This document shows, in pieces, positions 1 through 7,344 of a stretch of 43,438 nt of DNA (position 1 is its first letter; every line of letters begins with the position of its first letter). Below the pieces are notes generated by a model. That model worked only from the letters and a program-made list of their open reading frames with translations, was not told the DNA's origin and did not search any database. Origin of the DNA: an uncultured Anaerotruncus sp. (GTDB taxonomy: Bacteria > Bacillota > Clostridia > Oscillospirales > Ruminococcaceae); the NCBI GenBank assembly GCA_904398655.1, contig CAJFPF010000113.1, forward strand, positions 1 through 43,438, in the 5' to 3' direction. The translations under genes and the position numbers were made by a program.

Positions 1-2
1 GG

Positions 3-76
3 CGCGCCAAGAGGGACTCGAACCCCCGGCCCACTGCTTAGAAGGCAGTTGCTCTATCCGGCTGAGCTATTGGCGC
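3..76 (-). tRNA. tRNA-Arg (anticodon TCT)
   Basis: On the minus strand the sequence folds as a full cloverleaf: acceptor arms GCGCCAA/TTGGCGC (70-76 and 4-10), an anticodon stem ACTGC/GCAGT around the loop CTTCTAA, and a T-arm with GGTTCGAGTCC. The anticodon TCT reads AGA arginine codons. The discriminator base is G at position 3. The next two bases are CC at the window edge, so the CCA end may be encoded. It lies 30 nt downstream of tRNA-Gly and probably shares its promoter. Confidence 0.95.
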
Positions 77-106
77 ACATGCCGGCGCTTCAGCTTGTTT
101 CCAAAC

Positions 107-180
107 TGGAGCGGGTGATGGGAATCGAACCCACGTCTTCAGCTTGGAAGGCTGACATTCTACCATTGAACTACACCCGC
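107..180 (-). tRNA. tRNA-Gly (anticodon TCC)
   Basis: Minus-strand cloverleaf with acceptor arms GCGGGTG/CACCCGC, a D-arm beginning TAGTTCAATGG, anticodon stem TCAGC/GCTGA around loop CTTCCAA, and T-arm GGGTTCGATTCCC. Anticodon TCC decodes GGA and related glycine codons. Discriminator T is followed by an encoded CCA (109-107). It is the first gene of a two-tRNA transcript with tRNA-Arg. Confidence 0.95.
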
Positions 181-200
181 ACGGCTTAAGCGACTTTGTT

Positions 201-229
201 ATTCTACCAAATCTAACCGCATATGTCAA
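201..229 (-). promoter_or_regulatory. Sigma-A promoter of the tRNA-Gly/tRNA-Arg pair
   Basis: Read on the minus strand: -35 TTGACA (229-224), a 17 bp spacer, and -10 TAGAAT (206-201). Transcription would start near 194, about 14 nt before the 5' end of tRNA-Gly. The stretch from 230 to 343 toward rpe is AT-rich and shows no gene. Confidence 0.85.
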
Positions 230-343
230 GAGGAATTCTTTTTTCTTCTTTGGAGAAAATGCAAAAAAGCCTATTTTTTCCCTGTTATTTCCAGAAAAAA
301 GGTGAACATCTTGTTAATTCTGCCTCCAGAAGAGGGGATTTCC

Positions 344-372
344 TTGCAATCCCCTCCTCCTTACGGTATAAT
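344..372 (+). promoter_or_regulatory. Sigma-A promoter of rpe
   Basis: -35 TTGCAA (344-349), 17 bp spacer, -10 TATAAT (367-372). The predicted start near 379 gives an 85 nt leader. The leader contains GGGTCC (384-389), GTCCAA (402-407) and TTGGACCC (440-447), the last lying just before the ribosome site. Confidence 0.85.
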
Positions 373-463
373 AACACAGAGTAGGGTCCTTCTGGAATTG
401 CGTCCAAGTGTGGGCGACCTCTTAAGGTACCATCCTGTGTTGGACCCAGCGAGGAGGATCACT

Positions 464-1135
464 ATGCATTACAAGATTGCTCCTTCCATTCTAGCCTGTG
501 ACTTTGCCCAGCTTGGCCAGGAGGTCAACGCCATGGGAGCTGCCGGCGCCGATTGGATCCATGTAGATGTCATGGACGGGCATTTTGTCCCCAATATCTC
601 CCTAGGGTTGCCGGTGTTGGCCTCTTTGCGCAAGGCCACCGACCTGTTTTTAGATGTTCATCTGATGATCTCTGATCCGCTGTCCTATGCCCCGCGTTTT
701 TGTGACGCTGGAGCCGATCAGGTGGTCTTCCACCTGGAGGCCGACTGTGATCCAGCTGCTGTTCTGTCCGTGATTCACCAAAAAGGAAAGCGGGCCGGAA
801 TCGCCTTAAAGCCCGCCACTCCGGCAGAAGCTGTATTCCCCTATCTGCCCTCGTTAGAGCTTGTGTTGGTGATGACCGTCGAGCCAGGCTTTGGGGGACA
901 AAAGTTCATGGAAGGCATGTGCCCCAAGGTGGCGGCCATCCGTCAGCAGTGCCAAAGATTGGGGTTGGAGTTGGACATTCAAGTGGATGGCGGTATCGAT
1001 AACACCACCATTCCCCAGGCCTCTAAGGCCGGGGCAAATGTCTTCGTGGCGGGCAGTGCCCTGTTCGGCAAGCCGGATTATACCCAGGCGGTTCAGCAGC
1101 TGCGAAGCCATGCTGCCCAAAATGGTTTTAACTGA
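464..1135 (+). CDS. rpe: Ribulose-phosphate 3-epimerase
   Basis: Interconverts ribulose 5-phosphate and xylulose 5-phosphate in the cytosolic pentose phosphate pathway. The 223-residue protein is a standard-length TIM barrel. The N-terminus has the family pattern IAPSILACDFAQLG. DWIHVDVMDGHFVPNIS carries metal-binding His and Asp, DVHLMI the next metal-binding His, and VEPGFGGQKF and VDGGI(D) the phosphate-binding and catalytic Asp regions. The open frame continues upstream to 302, but the ATG at 464 is preceded by GAGGAGG at a proper distance and matches the family N-terminus. The 3' end overlaps the convergent mecA-like gene by 8 bp. Monocistronic, with its own promoter. Confidence 0.96.
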   Translation: MHYKIAPSILACDFAQLGQEVNAMGAAGADWIHVDVMDGHFVPNISLGLPVLASLRKATDLFLDVHLMISDPLSYAPRFCDAGADQVVFHLEADCDPAAVLSVIHQKGKRAGIALKPATPAEAVFPYLPSLELVLVMTVEPGFGGQKFMEGMCPKVAAIRQQCQRLGLELDIQVDGGIDNTTIPQASKAGANVFVAGSALFGKPDYTQAVQQLRSHAAQNGFN

Positions 1136-1676
1136 AATAGGAGGAGAGGAGCCCCACTGCATCCCGCTCCACCAACAGGCGCCCATGCTCTGCCAGCCAT
1201 GCCGCCGCCAACGGCCCCTGGCCACAGCGGGGCGCATATTCATCCATCACCCGCAGGGAGACCCCCTCCCTCAGGTCCAAAGGCCAAAGCAATAGCCTCC
1301 AGCCGTGTGGCACCTGATAGAGGGCGCTCTTGCGGATGCGATGGGAGCAGCGGTGAAATAGTCTGGTGGCACCGTGAATCAGCTGATCCACATCTTCAAA
1401 GGCATAGGCCACCGGGATCTCTTTTTCCAGGCGGGAGAGGGGTCCTTTCAGGGATTCTTGCCCTTGAAGCAAAACTGTACAGCCGCCCTCCTGATCCTCT
1501 TTTATCTGGGTGGTCGGATGGCGCAAATAGATCCCCACCGCACTACAGGCAGCTTTTGCCAACGCTGCCAATTCTTCTTGGTGAGTTTCTTCCCTTGGGG
1601 AGAGCCCCAAGCCATTTAGTTCTGCGCCGCTCAGGTGTACTTCCACCCATTGGGGCGCAATCTTTCGCAGTTCCAT
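1128..1676 (-). CDS. mecA: MecA-family Clp adaptor protein (probable)
   Basis: A 182-residue protein resembling clostridial MecA, the adaptor that delivers substrates to ClpC. The N-terminal part (1-75) fits the MecA start: a short strand, a SPREETHQEELAALAKAA helix, then a strand with hydrophobic ends (CTVLL). The C-terminal part has the FEDVDQLIHGATRLFH helix, a SALYQVPHGWRLLL hairpin and a final EYAPRCGQ to AEHGRLL segment, all placed as in MecA. The linker between halves is short. The start at 1676 has an AAGGGGG ribosome site about 10 nt upstream. Sequence similarity to MecA is moderate, so the family call is likely but substrates are unknown. It ends inside the last codons of rpe. Confidence 0.72.
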   Translation of the reverse strand: MELRKIAPQWVEVHLSGAELNGLGLSPREETHQEELAALAKAACSAVGIYLRHPTTQIKEDQEGGCTVLLQGQESLKGPLSRLEKEIPVAYAFEDVDQLIHGATRLFHRCSHRIRKSALYQVPHGWRLLLWPLDLREGVSLRVMDEYAPRCGQGPLAAAWLAEHGRLLVERDAVGLLSSYFS

Positions 1677-1678
1677 TG

Positions 1679-1749
1679 AAAAACACCCCCTTCCACTATA
1701 TGCATTCGGTCAAAAAAAGGATTCCAACGGGTGGAACAGTGGTGTTTTT
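1679..1749. repeat. Nested inverted repeat between mecA-like gene and rnfC
   Basis: Outer arms AAAAACACC (1679-1687) and GGTGTTTTT (1741-1749); inner arms TTCCAC (1691-1696) and GTGGAA (1731-1736). The arms are perfect and nested in the same order. The element covers the mecA-like start region on one strand and ends 8 nt before the rnfC ribosome site on the other. It could be an operator or an RNA stem in the rnfC leader. I could not place a convincing promoter for either gene here. Confidence 0.55.
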
Positions 1750-1770
1750 GAGATGTTAGGGAGGTTTCCT

Positions 1771-3741
1771 ATGGCAGGATTTTTCTATAAGGGCATCGTG
1801 CTCCGTCAATATAAAGAGCCCGCGCTTTCTCGCGATTTGCGGGAGTTTTTCAATACGGACACCACCGGCCGCACCATGGAATGGACCCCTGTGGAAAACC
1901 CAGAGGAACTTTCCCCCGCCCAGCTGTTGAACATCGCCGCCCAGGCCCGGATTGTGGATGAGCGCGACGGCGTCCTGCTGGCGGACAAATTGGAGGATGC
2001 CCTGCGCCACCCTCCCCGCCTTTTGGTGGGAGATGCCATCGATGATGAACCCTATGTTTCCAGCCAGCTTGCTCCTCTTCTCAAACTCCCCCGGGAAGCC
2101 GCCGATGGACTTCGGCTTGCCCAGAAGGCATGTGGGGCTAGCCAAGCGGAGTTTGCTGTCTATAAAAATCTTACGGACTTGGAGATTAAGATTCCGCCCC
2201 AGTTGGAGGGGCTCCCGATACGGCGTATCCGCGGGCGTTATCCGGCGGAATATCAAGCGGCCCAACAGTATGACCGGGAGGAGGATACCCTATTAATTGG
2301 GACCTGCGCCCTAATCCACCTCTCCCGTGCGGTCCGGTTGGCCGTCCCCCAGACCACCGCCTTCCTCACTGTAGCCGGAAACTGCATTGGGAACCCCTGT
2401 AACCTGGAGGTCTCTCTAGGGATGACTGTCTCCCAGGTGTTGGACCGGTGTGGCCTCATTGAGGACCCTGCCCGAGTCGTGGTGGGCGGTCCTATGACGG
2501 GCATCTCTGTCATTGATACCGAACACACAGTGATTACACCCACCACCCGTGCGGTCCTGGCCTTCTTGGAGGATTTCAAAGCGCTGGGATTCCGCTGCAT
2601 CGGGTGCTCCCGTTGTGTGCGGGCCTGCCCCCAAGGGCTCAATCCCTTCTATCTCTACCACAGCGCGATGGAAAAACAGTATGCCCTCTTCCGGAAGCTG
2701 GACGCCCAACGGTGTATCGGCTGTGGCACCTGCAGCTATATGTGCCCTTCTAAATTAGAGCTGGCGGAGGTCATCCAGCGGGCGCGGAAAGAATTCCGCC
2801 CCATGCTGGGTTCCATGCGCGTTTTTTCCACACTGCGGCGCAAAAAGGAACAGGCAGATTTGGATTATTACCTGCTGCAGGACAAGCTCCGTCGGGCGCA
2901 ACGTGCGCAAAAACGCCTTTTGCAGGGATGTGACAACGATCTGGCCCGGCGGCTCAAGGAGCTCCAAGGAACTGCCTCCGCCTCTGAGCGGCAGCTGGAT
3001 CAACAGGAAGCCCAGGCCAAGGACATCTGCCAAGCGGCAGAACGGCAGGCCGAACAGGAGGTCGCCCGGCTGCGGACACAGCTGGAACAGGGTGCCCCAG
3101 AGGGAAGCACCCCAGTGACGCCTGAGCAGGTTGCCCAGGCGGAACAGGACGCAGCCCAGAAAAAGCAGGAGGCTCAGGCCGCTTTGCAGCGGGCCTTGGA
3201 CGATTGCGCCCGGCGGCGGGAGCAGGTCCGGGCTACCCTGGAGGAGGAACAGGCTCAAGCACGGGATCAGGCAGAGCAGAGCAAGCAGGAGCTGGAAGCG
3301 GCTCTAGAGCAGTTACGCCTCCAAGTCGAGGAGGCTGCCCAGTCACTCCAACGGGCCAATGCCCTGCTGATAGGGCGGGATCCGGACGCCCCACCCGCCC
3401 CGAAACCCACAAAAAATCGGAAATCCCCTCCGCCCGCCCCTACAGAAGAGGGCCAACAGCTGGAACGGGCTCAGAATTTGGGGGAAGCATTGGAGGCTGT
3501 GGACGCTTTGGGAGAGGAGCTGGAGGACGCTCCGCTGGAGGAAGTGCCGGCTGCTTCAGAGGAGTCTGCACAGCCAGAGGATGCCGTCTTGATCTGGGAG
3601 GAGGAGTCCCCTCAGGAGGAACCAGCACAGGACCGCTCTTTGGAAGAGGCCATGGAGGCAGTGGAACAGGCCGCTGAGGAGTCCTCCCGCTGGGGTCTGC
3701 GCAGAAAACATCGGGAGAAAAAGAGGGAGAACCAGGCATGA
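1771..3741 (+). CDS. rnfC: Divergent RnfC-like subunit with coiled-coil tail
   Basis: First gene of an Rnf-like cluster; in classic Rnf complexes RnfC oxidises NADH with FMN and passes electrons on. What is visible in the 656 residues: an SLBB-like segment (about 195-245, with VVVGGPMTG) and two complete [4Fe-4S] motifs, C276/C279/C282/C286 and C315/C318/C321/C325. A long Gln/Ala/Glu-rich coiled coil (about 370-535) and a Pro/acidic tail follow. What is missing: the N-terminal barrel-sandwich domain is reduced to about 45 residues. The glycine-rich GxGGxxFPT flavin/NADH loop is replaced by VDERDGVLLA (62-71), and the usual ECEPY reads DDEPY (91-95). NADH oxidation is therefore doubtful. Start chosen at 1771, six nt after AGGGAGG; an in-frame ATG at 1753 lacks such a site. 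The stop overlaps rnfD (ATGA). Confidence 0.85.
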   Translation: MAGFFYKGIVLRQYKEPALSRDLREFFNTDTTGRTMEWTPVENPEELSPAQLLNIAAQARIVDERDGVLLADKLEDALRHPPRLLVGDAIDDEPYVSSQLAPLLKLPREAADGLRLAQKACGASQAEFAVYKNLTDLEIKIPPQLEGLPIRRIRGRYPAEYQAAQQYDREEDTLLIGTCALIHLSRAVRLAVPQTTAFLTVAGNCIGNPCNLEVSLGMTVSQVLDRCGLIEDPARVVVGGPMTGISVIDTEHTVITPTTRAVLAFLEDFKALGFRCIGCSRCVRACPQGLNPFYLYHSAMEKQYALFRKLDAQRCIGCGTCSYMCPSKLELAEVIQRARKEFRPMLGSMRVFSTLRRKKEQADLDYYLLQDKLRRAQRAQKRLLQGCDNDLARRLKELQGTASASERQLDQQEAQAKDICQAAERQAEQEVARLRTQLEQGAPEGSTPVTPEQVAQAEQDAAQKKQEAQAALQRALDDCARRREQVRATLEEEQAQARDQAEQSKQELEAALEQLRLQVEEAAQSLQRANALLIGRDPDAPPAPKPTKNRKSPPPAPTEEGQQLERAQNLGEALEAVDALGEELEDAPLEEVPAASEESAQPEDAVLIWEEESPQEEPAQDRSLEEAMEAVEQAAEESSRWGLRRKHREKKRENQA

Positions 3742-4778
3742 AATTACACGCGAGAACCGCCCCCCATATCCGGCACCCAGAGAGCAGCCGCACTTTGATG
3801 AGCGACGCCATCATCTTGTTGCTGGTATTGTGTGTGTTGGCGTTCCTATATTACGGGCTGCGGGCGCTATTAGTCTGCGCTGTATCGGTGTTGGCCGCGG
3901 TGGCAGCCGACTTAGTCTGCGTGCTGCTGCGGGGGCGCCGCCCCAATCCACGGGATCTGTCAGCAGTGGTCACCGGTTTGGTGATCGCTTTGATGATGCC
4001 GGCCACCATCTCTTTTACCGCTGTAGCAACTGCGGCAGTCTTTGCCATCGCCATTGTGAAGCACCCCTTTGGCGGTACAGGGAGCAATCTATTCAATCCC
4101 GCTGCCGCCGGTTTTTCCTTCGCTGCCATCTGCTGGCCTGTCCAAGTGTTTTCCTATCCTCTGCCCTTTGACCGGATCCCGCTCTGGGGGCAGGCTGCCT
4201 CCAGTGGTCAGTTGGTCTATCAGGCGGGCGAGATGTCTGTACGGCTCTATCAAAATCCTGTATTTGTGCTAAAGGTAGGAGGGATTCCCACCAACAGCCT
4301 TTCGGAGATGTTGTTGGGGAATTATCCCGGGCCTATGGGGGCTACCAACATCCTTGTATTGCTGGCCTGCCTGTGCTACCTGATCTACCGGGGAACCGTC
4401 CGCTGGCAGCTTCCCATCTCCTTTTTGGCCAGCTGTGCCGCCGTTGTGCTGCTTTTCCCCCGGGAGAGCACCGACCGGATACAATCCCTGCTCTACGAGC
4501 TGATGTCCGGGCTGTTGTTGTTCGCGGCGGTCTTTTTGCTCTCTGATCCAGTCACCCGGCCAAAACGGGATTCGGCATTGATCGTCTATGGCATCTTTGC
4601 CGGGATCATCACCATGTTTTGCCGCTATTCCGGAGGCTTTGAAGAGAGTGTCACCTTTGCCATCCTATTGGCCAATGCCGTCATGCCGGCCATCGACCGT
4701 CACGACGAGGAGCTGCATCGTCTGTTGAGGAGGAAGCGTCTTGAATTTGGAAAGCTTAAGAAAACACAGAAGGCGTAG
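3738..4778 (+). CDS. rnfD: RnfD-like membrane subunit lacking the covalent-FMN threonine
   Basis: A polytopic membrane protein of 346 residues. N-terminal MKLHARTAPHIR matches the RnfD start pattern. DLSAVVTGLVIALMMPAT (73-90), the FGGTGSNLFNPAAAG loop (111-125) and the C-terminal DPVTRPKRDSALIVYGIFAG (270-289) are typical of RnfD/NqrB. In the family a threonine in an [ST]GATPL motif about 20 residues before the LLLGN helix carries covalently bound FMN. The matching position here reads YQNPVFVLK (171-179), placing Asn173 where Thr is expected. A GAT at 201-203 lies in the later GxxGET position and is not the flavin site. The alignment is by eye. The gene starts inside the rnfC stop, suggesting translational coupling. 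Confidence 0.88.
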   Translation: MKLHARTAPHIRHPESSRTLMSDAIILLLVLCVLAFLYYGLRALLVCAVSVLAAVAADLVCVLLRGRRPNPRDLSAVVTGLVIALMMPATISFTAVATAAVFAIAIVKHPFGGTGSNLFNPAAAGFSFAAICWPVQVFSYPLPFDRIPLWGQAASSGQLVYQAGEMSVRLYQNPVFVLKVGGIPTNSLSEMLLGNYPGPMGATNILVLLACLCYLIYRGTVRWQLPISFLASCAAVVLLFPRESTDRIQSLLYELMSGLLLFAAVFLLSDPVTRPKRDSALIVYGIFAGIITMFCRYSGGFEESVTFAILLANAVMPAIDRHDEELHRLLRRKRLEFGKLKKTQKA

Positions 4779-5400
4779 CCGCTGGGTAGAGGGGCTGTTC
4801 CAAAAAAACCCCATCCTAGTCTGCGGTTTGGCGCTTCCATTTGCCATCATGGTGACCAACAATTTAAAGAACAGCGTCTCCATCTCGATTTTAATGGCCT
4901 GTTCTCTGATTCCCACCGTGCTTTTGGCCTCCTTGGTTGGCCACCGGCTGCCAAAATGGCTCTCGTGGGCGGTGTATGCCCTCTTTTCCATGGTACTGGT
5001 GATTGCCTTCCAGCCCTTGACCGCCGCGGTTGCCCCAGAGGTCGGAGATTCTCTGGGAATCTATGTGCCAATCCTCTCATTGAACACGGTGATGTTCGCC
5101 CTCTGTGGGCGTTACTCCCAGCCGGGTCACCGGCCAATCCTGGCGTTGATGGACTCCCTGAGCTATAGCTTGGGGTTCGCCTTGGCCATGTGCCTATTGG
5201 CGGCAATCCGGGAGTTTTTAGGAAACAATACCATCTGGGGCGTGGCGGTAAAGTTCCCGGTACGTTTCACGGGTGTCCAAATTGCCTTCTCTGGTTTCAT
5301 CCTGTTGGCATTGTTGGCGGCGTTGCTGCAATTCCTGCGCAGAGTGTTTTTGCTGCATCTCTACCGCCGGGACAACCCCGGCCCCAACGAGTCCGCCTGA
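4741..5400 (+). CDS. rnfE: RnfE-like membrane subunit lacking canonical cysteines
   Basis: The 219-residue polytopic protein matches RnfE best: NPILV near the start, GIYVPILSLN (106-115), DSLSYSLGFALAM (138-150) and AAIREFLG (154-161). RnfA and RnfE normally each give two cysteines to a membrane iron-sulfur cluster, in GLCPTLA and in VNC. Here the ungapped matches are Pro33 and Thr116, so both canonical cysteines are lost. Cys28 and Cys122 lie five to six residues away on opposite sides and might substitute. The TTG start at 4741 has AGGAGG seven nt upstream, and the coding region overlaps rnfD by 38 bp. The C-terminal end is a basic, loosely conserved tail. Confidence 0.8.
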   Translation: MNLESLRKHRRRSRWVEGLFQKNPILVCGLALPFAIMVTNNLKNSVSISILMACSLIPTVLLASLVGHRLPKWLSWAVYALFSMVLVIAFQPLTAAVAPEVGDSLGIYVPILSLNTVMFALCGRYSQPGHRPILALMDSLSYSLGFALAMCLLAAIREFLGNNTIWGVAVKFPVRFTGVQIAFSGFILLALLAALLQFLRRVFLLHLYRRDNPGPNESA

Positions 5401-5444
5401 TTGCGCCTTGATCCCCAGATTCTTTATTCCCTTGGAGGTGTCCC

Positions 5445-6053
5445 ATGAACTTCCTGTCCGAGTTCGGGCTGGCGGTGGTTTCGGCCGCTATCCTGCAAAA
5501 TGTGGTGCTCACCCGGGGGTTGGGTTCCTGTAAACGTACCCTCACCCTCTCCGCTCCCCGGTCGATTCTATTTTTGGGCGGCACGCTCACAGTGGTTACC
5601 ATTCTGGCTGCGCTCATTGCCTGGCCGCTCAACCGGTTGGTCCGTACCTATCAGTCCCAAATGCAGCTGACTCTGCGATATCTCACATCCATCACCGCAC
5701 TGATCTCCATCTGTCTGGTGTTTCTCCTGCTCTATTTAGGGACTCGGGCATTCGCGCCAAAAGTCCACTACTATCTACGGGAATTGATGATCCCTGCAAC
5801 CTTCAACTGTGCAGTCCTGGGGTCCATCGTTATCGCTTTGACCAGTGGGTATGGGGTCTTTCAAGCTGCCGGATATGCTCTGGGATCAGGGATTGGATAT
5901 ACAGCGGCTCTGTTATTGATTTGGGAGGGCCGGCGTCGAATCGCCCTCACCGATGTCCCCCGGGCCTTCCGCGGTCTTCCCATTCTCCTGCTCTATATGG
6001 GGATCCTATCCCTGGCTATTTACGGCCTAATCGGCCATCAACTGCCCACTTAA
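5445..6053 (+). CDS. rnfA: RnfA-like membrane subunit
   Basis: A 202-residue, six-helix membrane protein. The order of conserved elements is that of RnfA: ILQNVVLTRGLGSC (16-29), PATFNCAVLG (117-126), YALGSGIGYTAALLLI (144-159) and LTDVPRAFRGLPI (168-180). Unlike its neighbour RnfE, it keeps both family cysteines, Cys29 and Cys122, though the residues after Cys29 (KRTLTLS) replace the usual PFLGVS. Ribosome site GGAGG lies about 9 nt before the ATG. It is the last recognisable Rnf gene here. rnfG and rnfB, normally part of the operon, are not found on either side. Confidence 0.87.
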   Translation: MNFLSEFGLAVVSAAILQNVVLTRGLGSCKRTLTLSAPRSILFLGGTLTVVTILAALIAWPLNRLVRTYQSQMQLTLRYLTSITALISICLVFLLLYLGTRAFAPKVHYYLRELMIPATFNCAVLGSIVIALTSGYGVFQAAGYALGSGIGYTAALLLIWEGRRRIALTDVPRAFRGLPILLLYMGILSLAIYGLIGHQLPT

Positions 6054-6094
6054 GTCTATAATTCCTTTCCAGAAATGCAAAAGAGGTGAACGCC

Positions 6095-7330
6095 GTGCCA
6101 CTGAAACGGTATAAGCCGCCTAGAAAGTATAAAATTAGGCGCTATGGGAAAATCTACCGGGGCTCTAAGCGCCCCCCCACCTACGAGCGACTTAGGCTGG
6201 TCCTGGGGATTGTGGCTGTTGTGGTGGTGGCATTTGTTGGTTGGAGCGTCTCCGGCCCTGTCATGGACTTTCTCTCTGGAACCTTGGAGGCCCATGAGCC
6301 GGTCAGTTCCTCCGTCCCCATGCCCAGCTCTTCGTTGCCGGAGCCCAGCGTTCCAGAGCCGGAATCAGAGCCAGAGCCTGTATTTGTAGCGCCAGATTTC
6401 TCCCAATTGCACGCGGCCTATCTGCCGCCGGAGACAGTGGGGAACGCGATGCAGCTGGCTGCCGCTTTGGAGGAGCTGGAGAGCGCCTCTGTCAATGCGG
6501 TACTGGTTGACCTGAAGGATGCCAGCGGCCAAATCCTCTATGAGTCCGGACTTCCTCAGGTGGAGGAAATTGGTGCCCAAGCGCCGGACGCCTGGAATTT
6601 GCGGGAACTTTCCCGGACCTTATCGGAACGTGGAATCGCCCTTATGGGCCGTATGGCGTGTTTCCAGGACTCCATTGCCGCCTCAAGGATTGATGGAGCC
6701 GGCGTTCTCTATGCAGATGCCAGTTACCTGTGGTTGGATGCGGAGGAAGAAAATGGCGGTCAGCCATGGTTGGATCCCTATGCGCCACAGACGATCGACT
6801 ATCTATCCAGTCTGGCCCAGGAGGCGGCGGAGCTGGGGGTTCATCAGCTTGTACTTTCAGAATGCACCTATCCCACCGCCTATGGACGGGAATCGGCTGT
6901 TTTCAACTCCGAGGACGGCGGATTCCATGTGGAAGGTCTCCAAGATTTCCTGACCGCCATGGAAACGGCAGTAGGCGACCGCTGTGGGCTCTCGCTGTTT
7001 GTTCCGGGGGCGGACGCTTTGGGGCTCAATAACAACCGCTATGGAGTGGAAAACCCCTTGGCGCTGTGGGACCAGGTAGTGCTGGACCTCACCCCCGCGG
7101 GCGTTCAGCCCGCCCTGGACGCCTACCTCATTTCCACTGGCCCTCAGGCGGATATGGCTGTATTCCTGGAGGCATTCCAGCCAGCGATTCAGGATTATGT
7201 GACCGGGCAGGAGTTCTGTATCCTGTTCCAGCCGGAGCAGGAGGGGGAGGCCAGACAGGCCCAGCTGGACGCCCTGACTGAACAGTATGGGGACAGCTGG
7301 ATCTTCGATTCCTCCCAGGAGAGCGCCTGA
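6095..7330 (+). CDS. Membrane-anchored DUF4015 (glycoside-hydrolase-like) protein
   Basis: A 411-residue protein with a basic cytosolic N-terminus (1-32), one membrane helix (about 33-51), a Ser/Pro/Glu linker (about 65-100), then an extracellular domain that looks like DUF4015, a TIM-barrel family related to glycoside hydrolases. Recognisable features are NAVLVDLKDASGQILY, GIALMGRMACFQD and WLDPYAPQTIDYLSSLAQEAAELG in the expected order. The usual acidic pair near the catalytic centre cannot be assigned confidently: the LVLSECTYPT strand has Glu where family members often read FDYVRFP. GTG at 6095 was chosen because AGAGGTG lies six nt upstream. The gene is 41 bp after rnfA and 14 bp before the next gene, so it is probably co-transcribed. 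The substrate is unknown. Confidence 0.72.
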   Translation: MPLKRYKPPRKYKIRRYGKIYRGSKRPPTYERLRLVLGIVAVVVVAFVGWSVSGPVMDFLSGTLEAHEPVSSSVPMPSSSLPEPSVPEPESEPEPVFVAPDFSQLHAAYLPPETVGNAMQLAAALEELESASVNAVLVDLKDASGQILYESGLPQVEEIGAQAPDAWNLRELSRTLSERGIALMGRMACFQDSIAASRIDGAGVLYADASYLWLDAEEENGGQPWLDPYAPQTIDYLSSLAQEAAELGVHQLVLSECTYPTAYGRESAVFNSEDGGFHVEGLQDFLTAMETAVGDRCGLSLFVPGADALGLNNNRYGVENPLALWDQVVLDLTPAGVQPALDAYLISTGPQADMAVFLEAFQPAIQDYVTGQEFCILFQPEQEGEARQAQLDALTEQYGDSWIFDSSQESA

Positions 7331-7344
7331 TAAGGAGGATTGGT

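Noticed and set aside
426..436. T-box-like AGGATGGTACC string on the minus strand of the rpe leader
   Set aside because: It is on the opposite strand to rpe, the downstream minus genes are tRNAs, and no specifier stem or terminator is present.
4338..4346. GAT triplet (201-203) of the RnfD-like protein as the flavin-binding motif
   Set aside because: It lies after the LLLGN helix in the position of the family's GxxGET segment, not in the preceding [ST]GAT loop.
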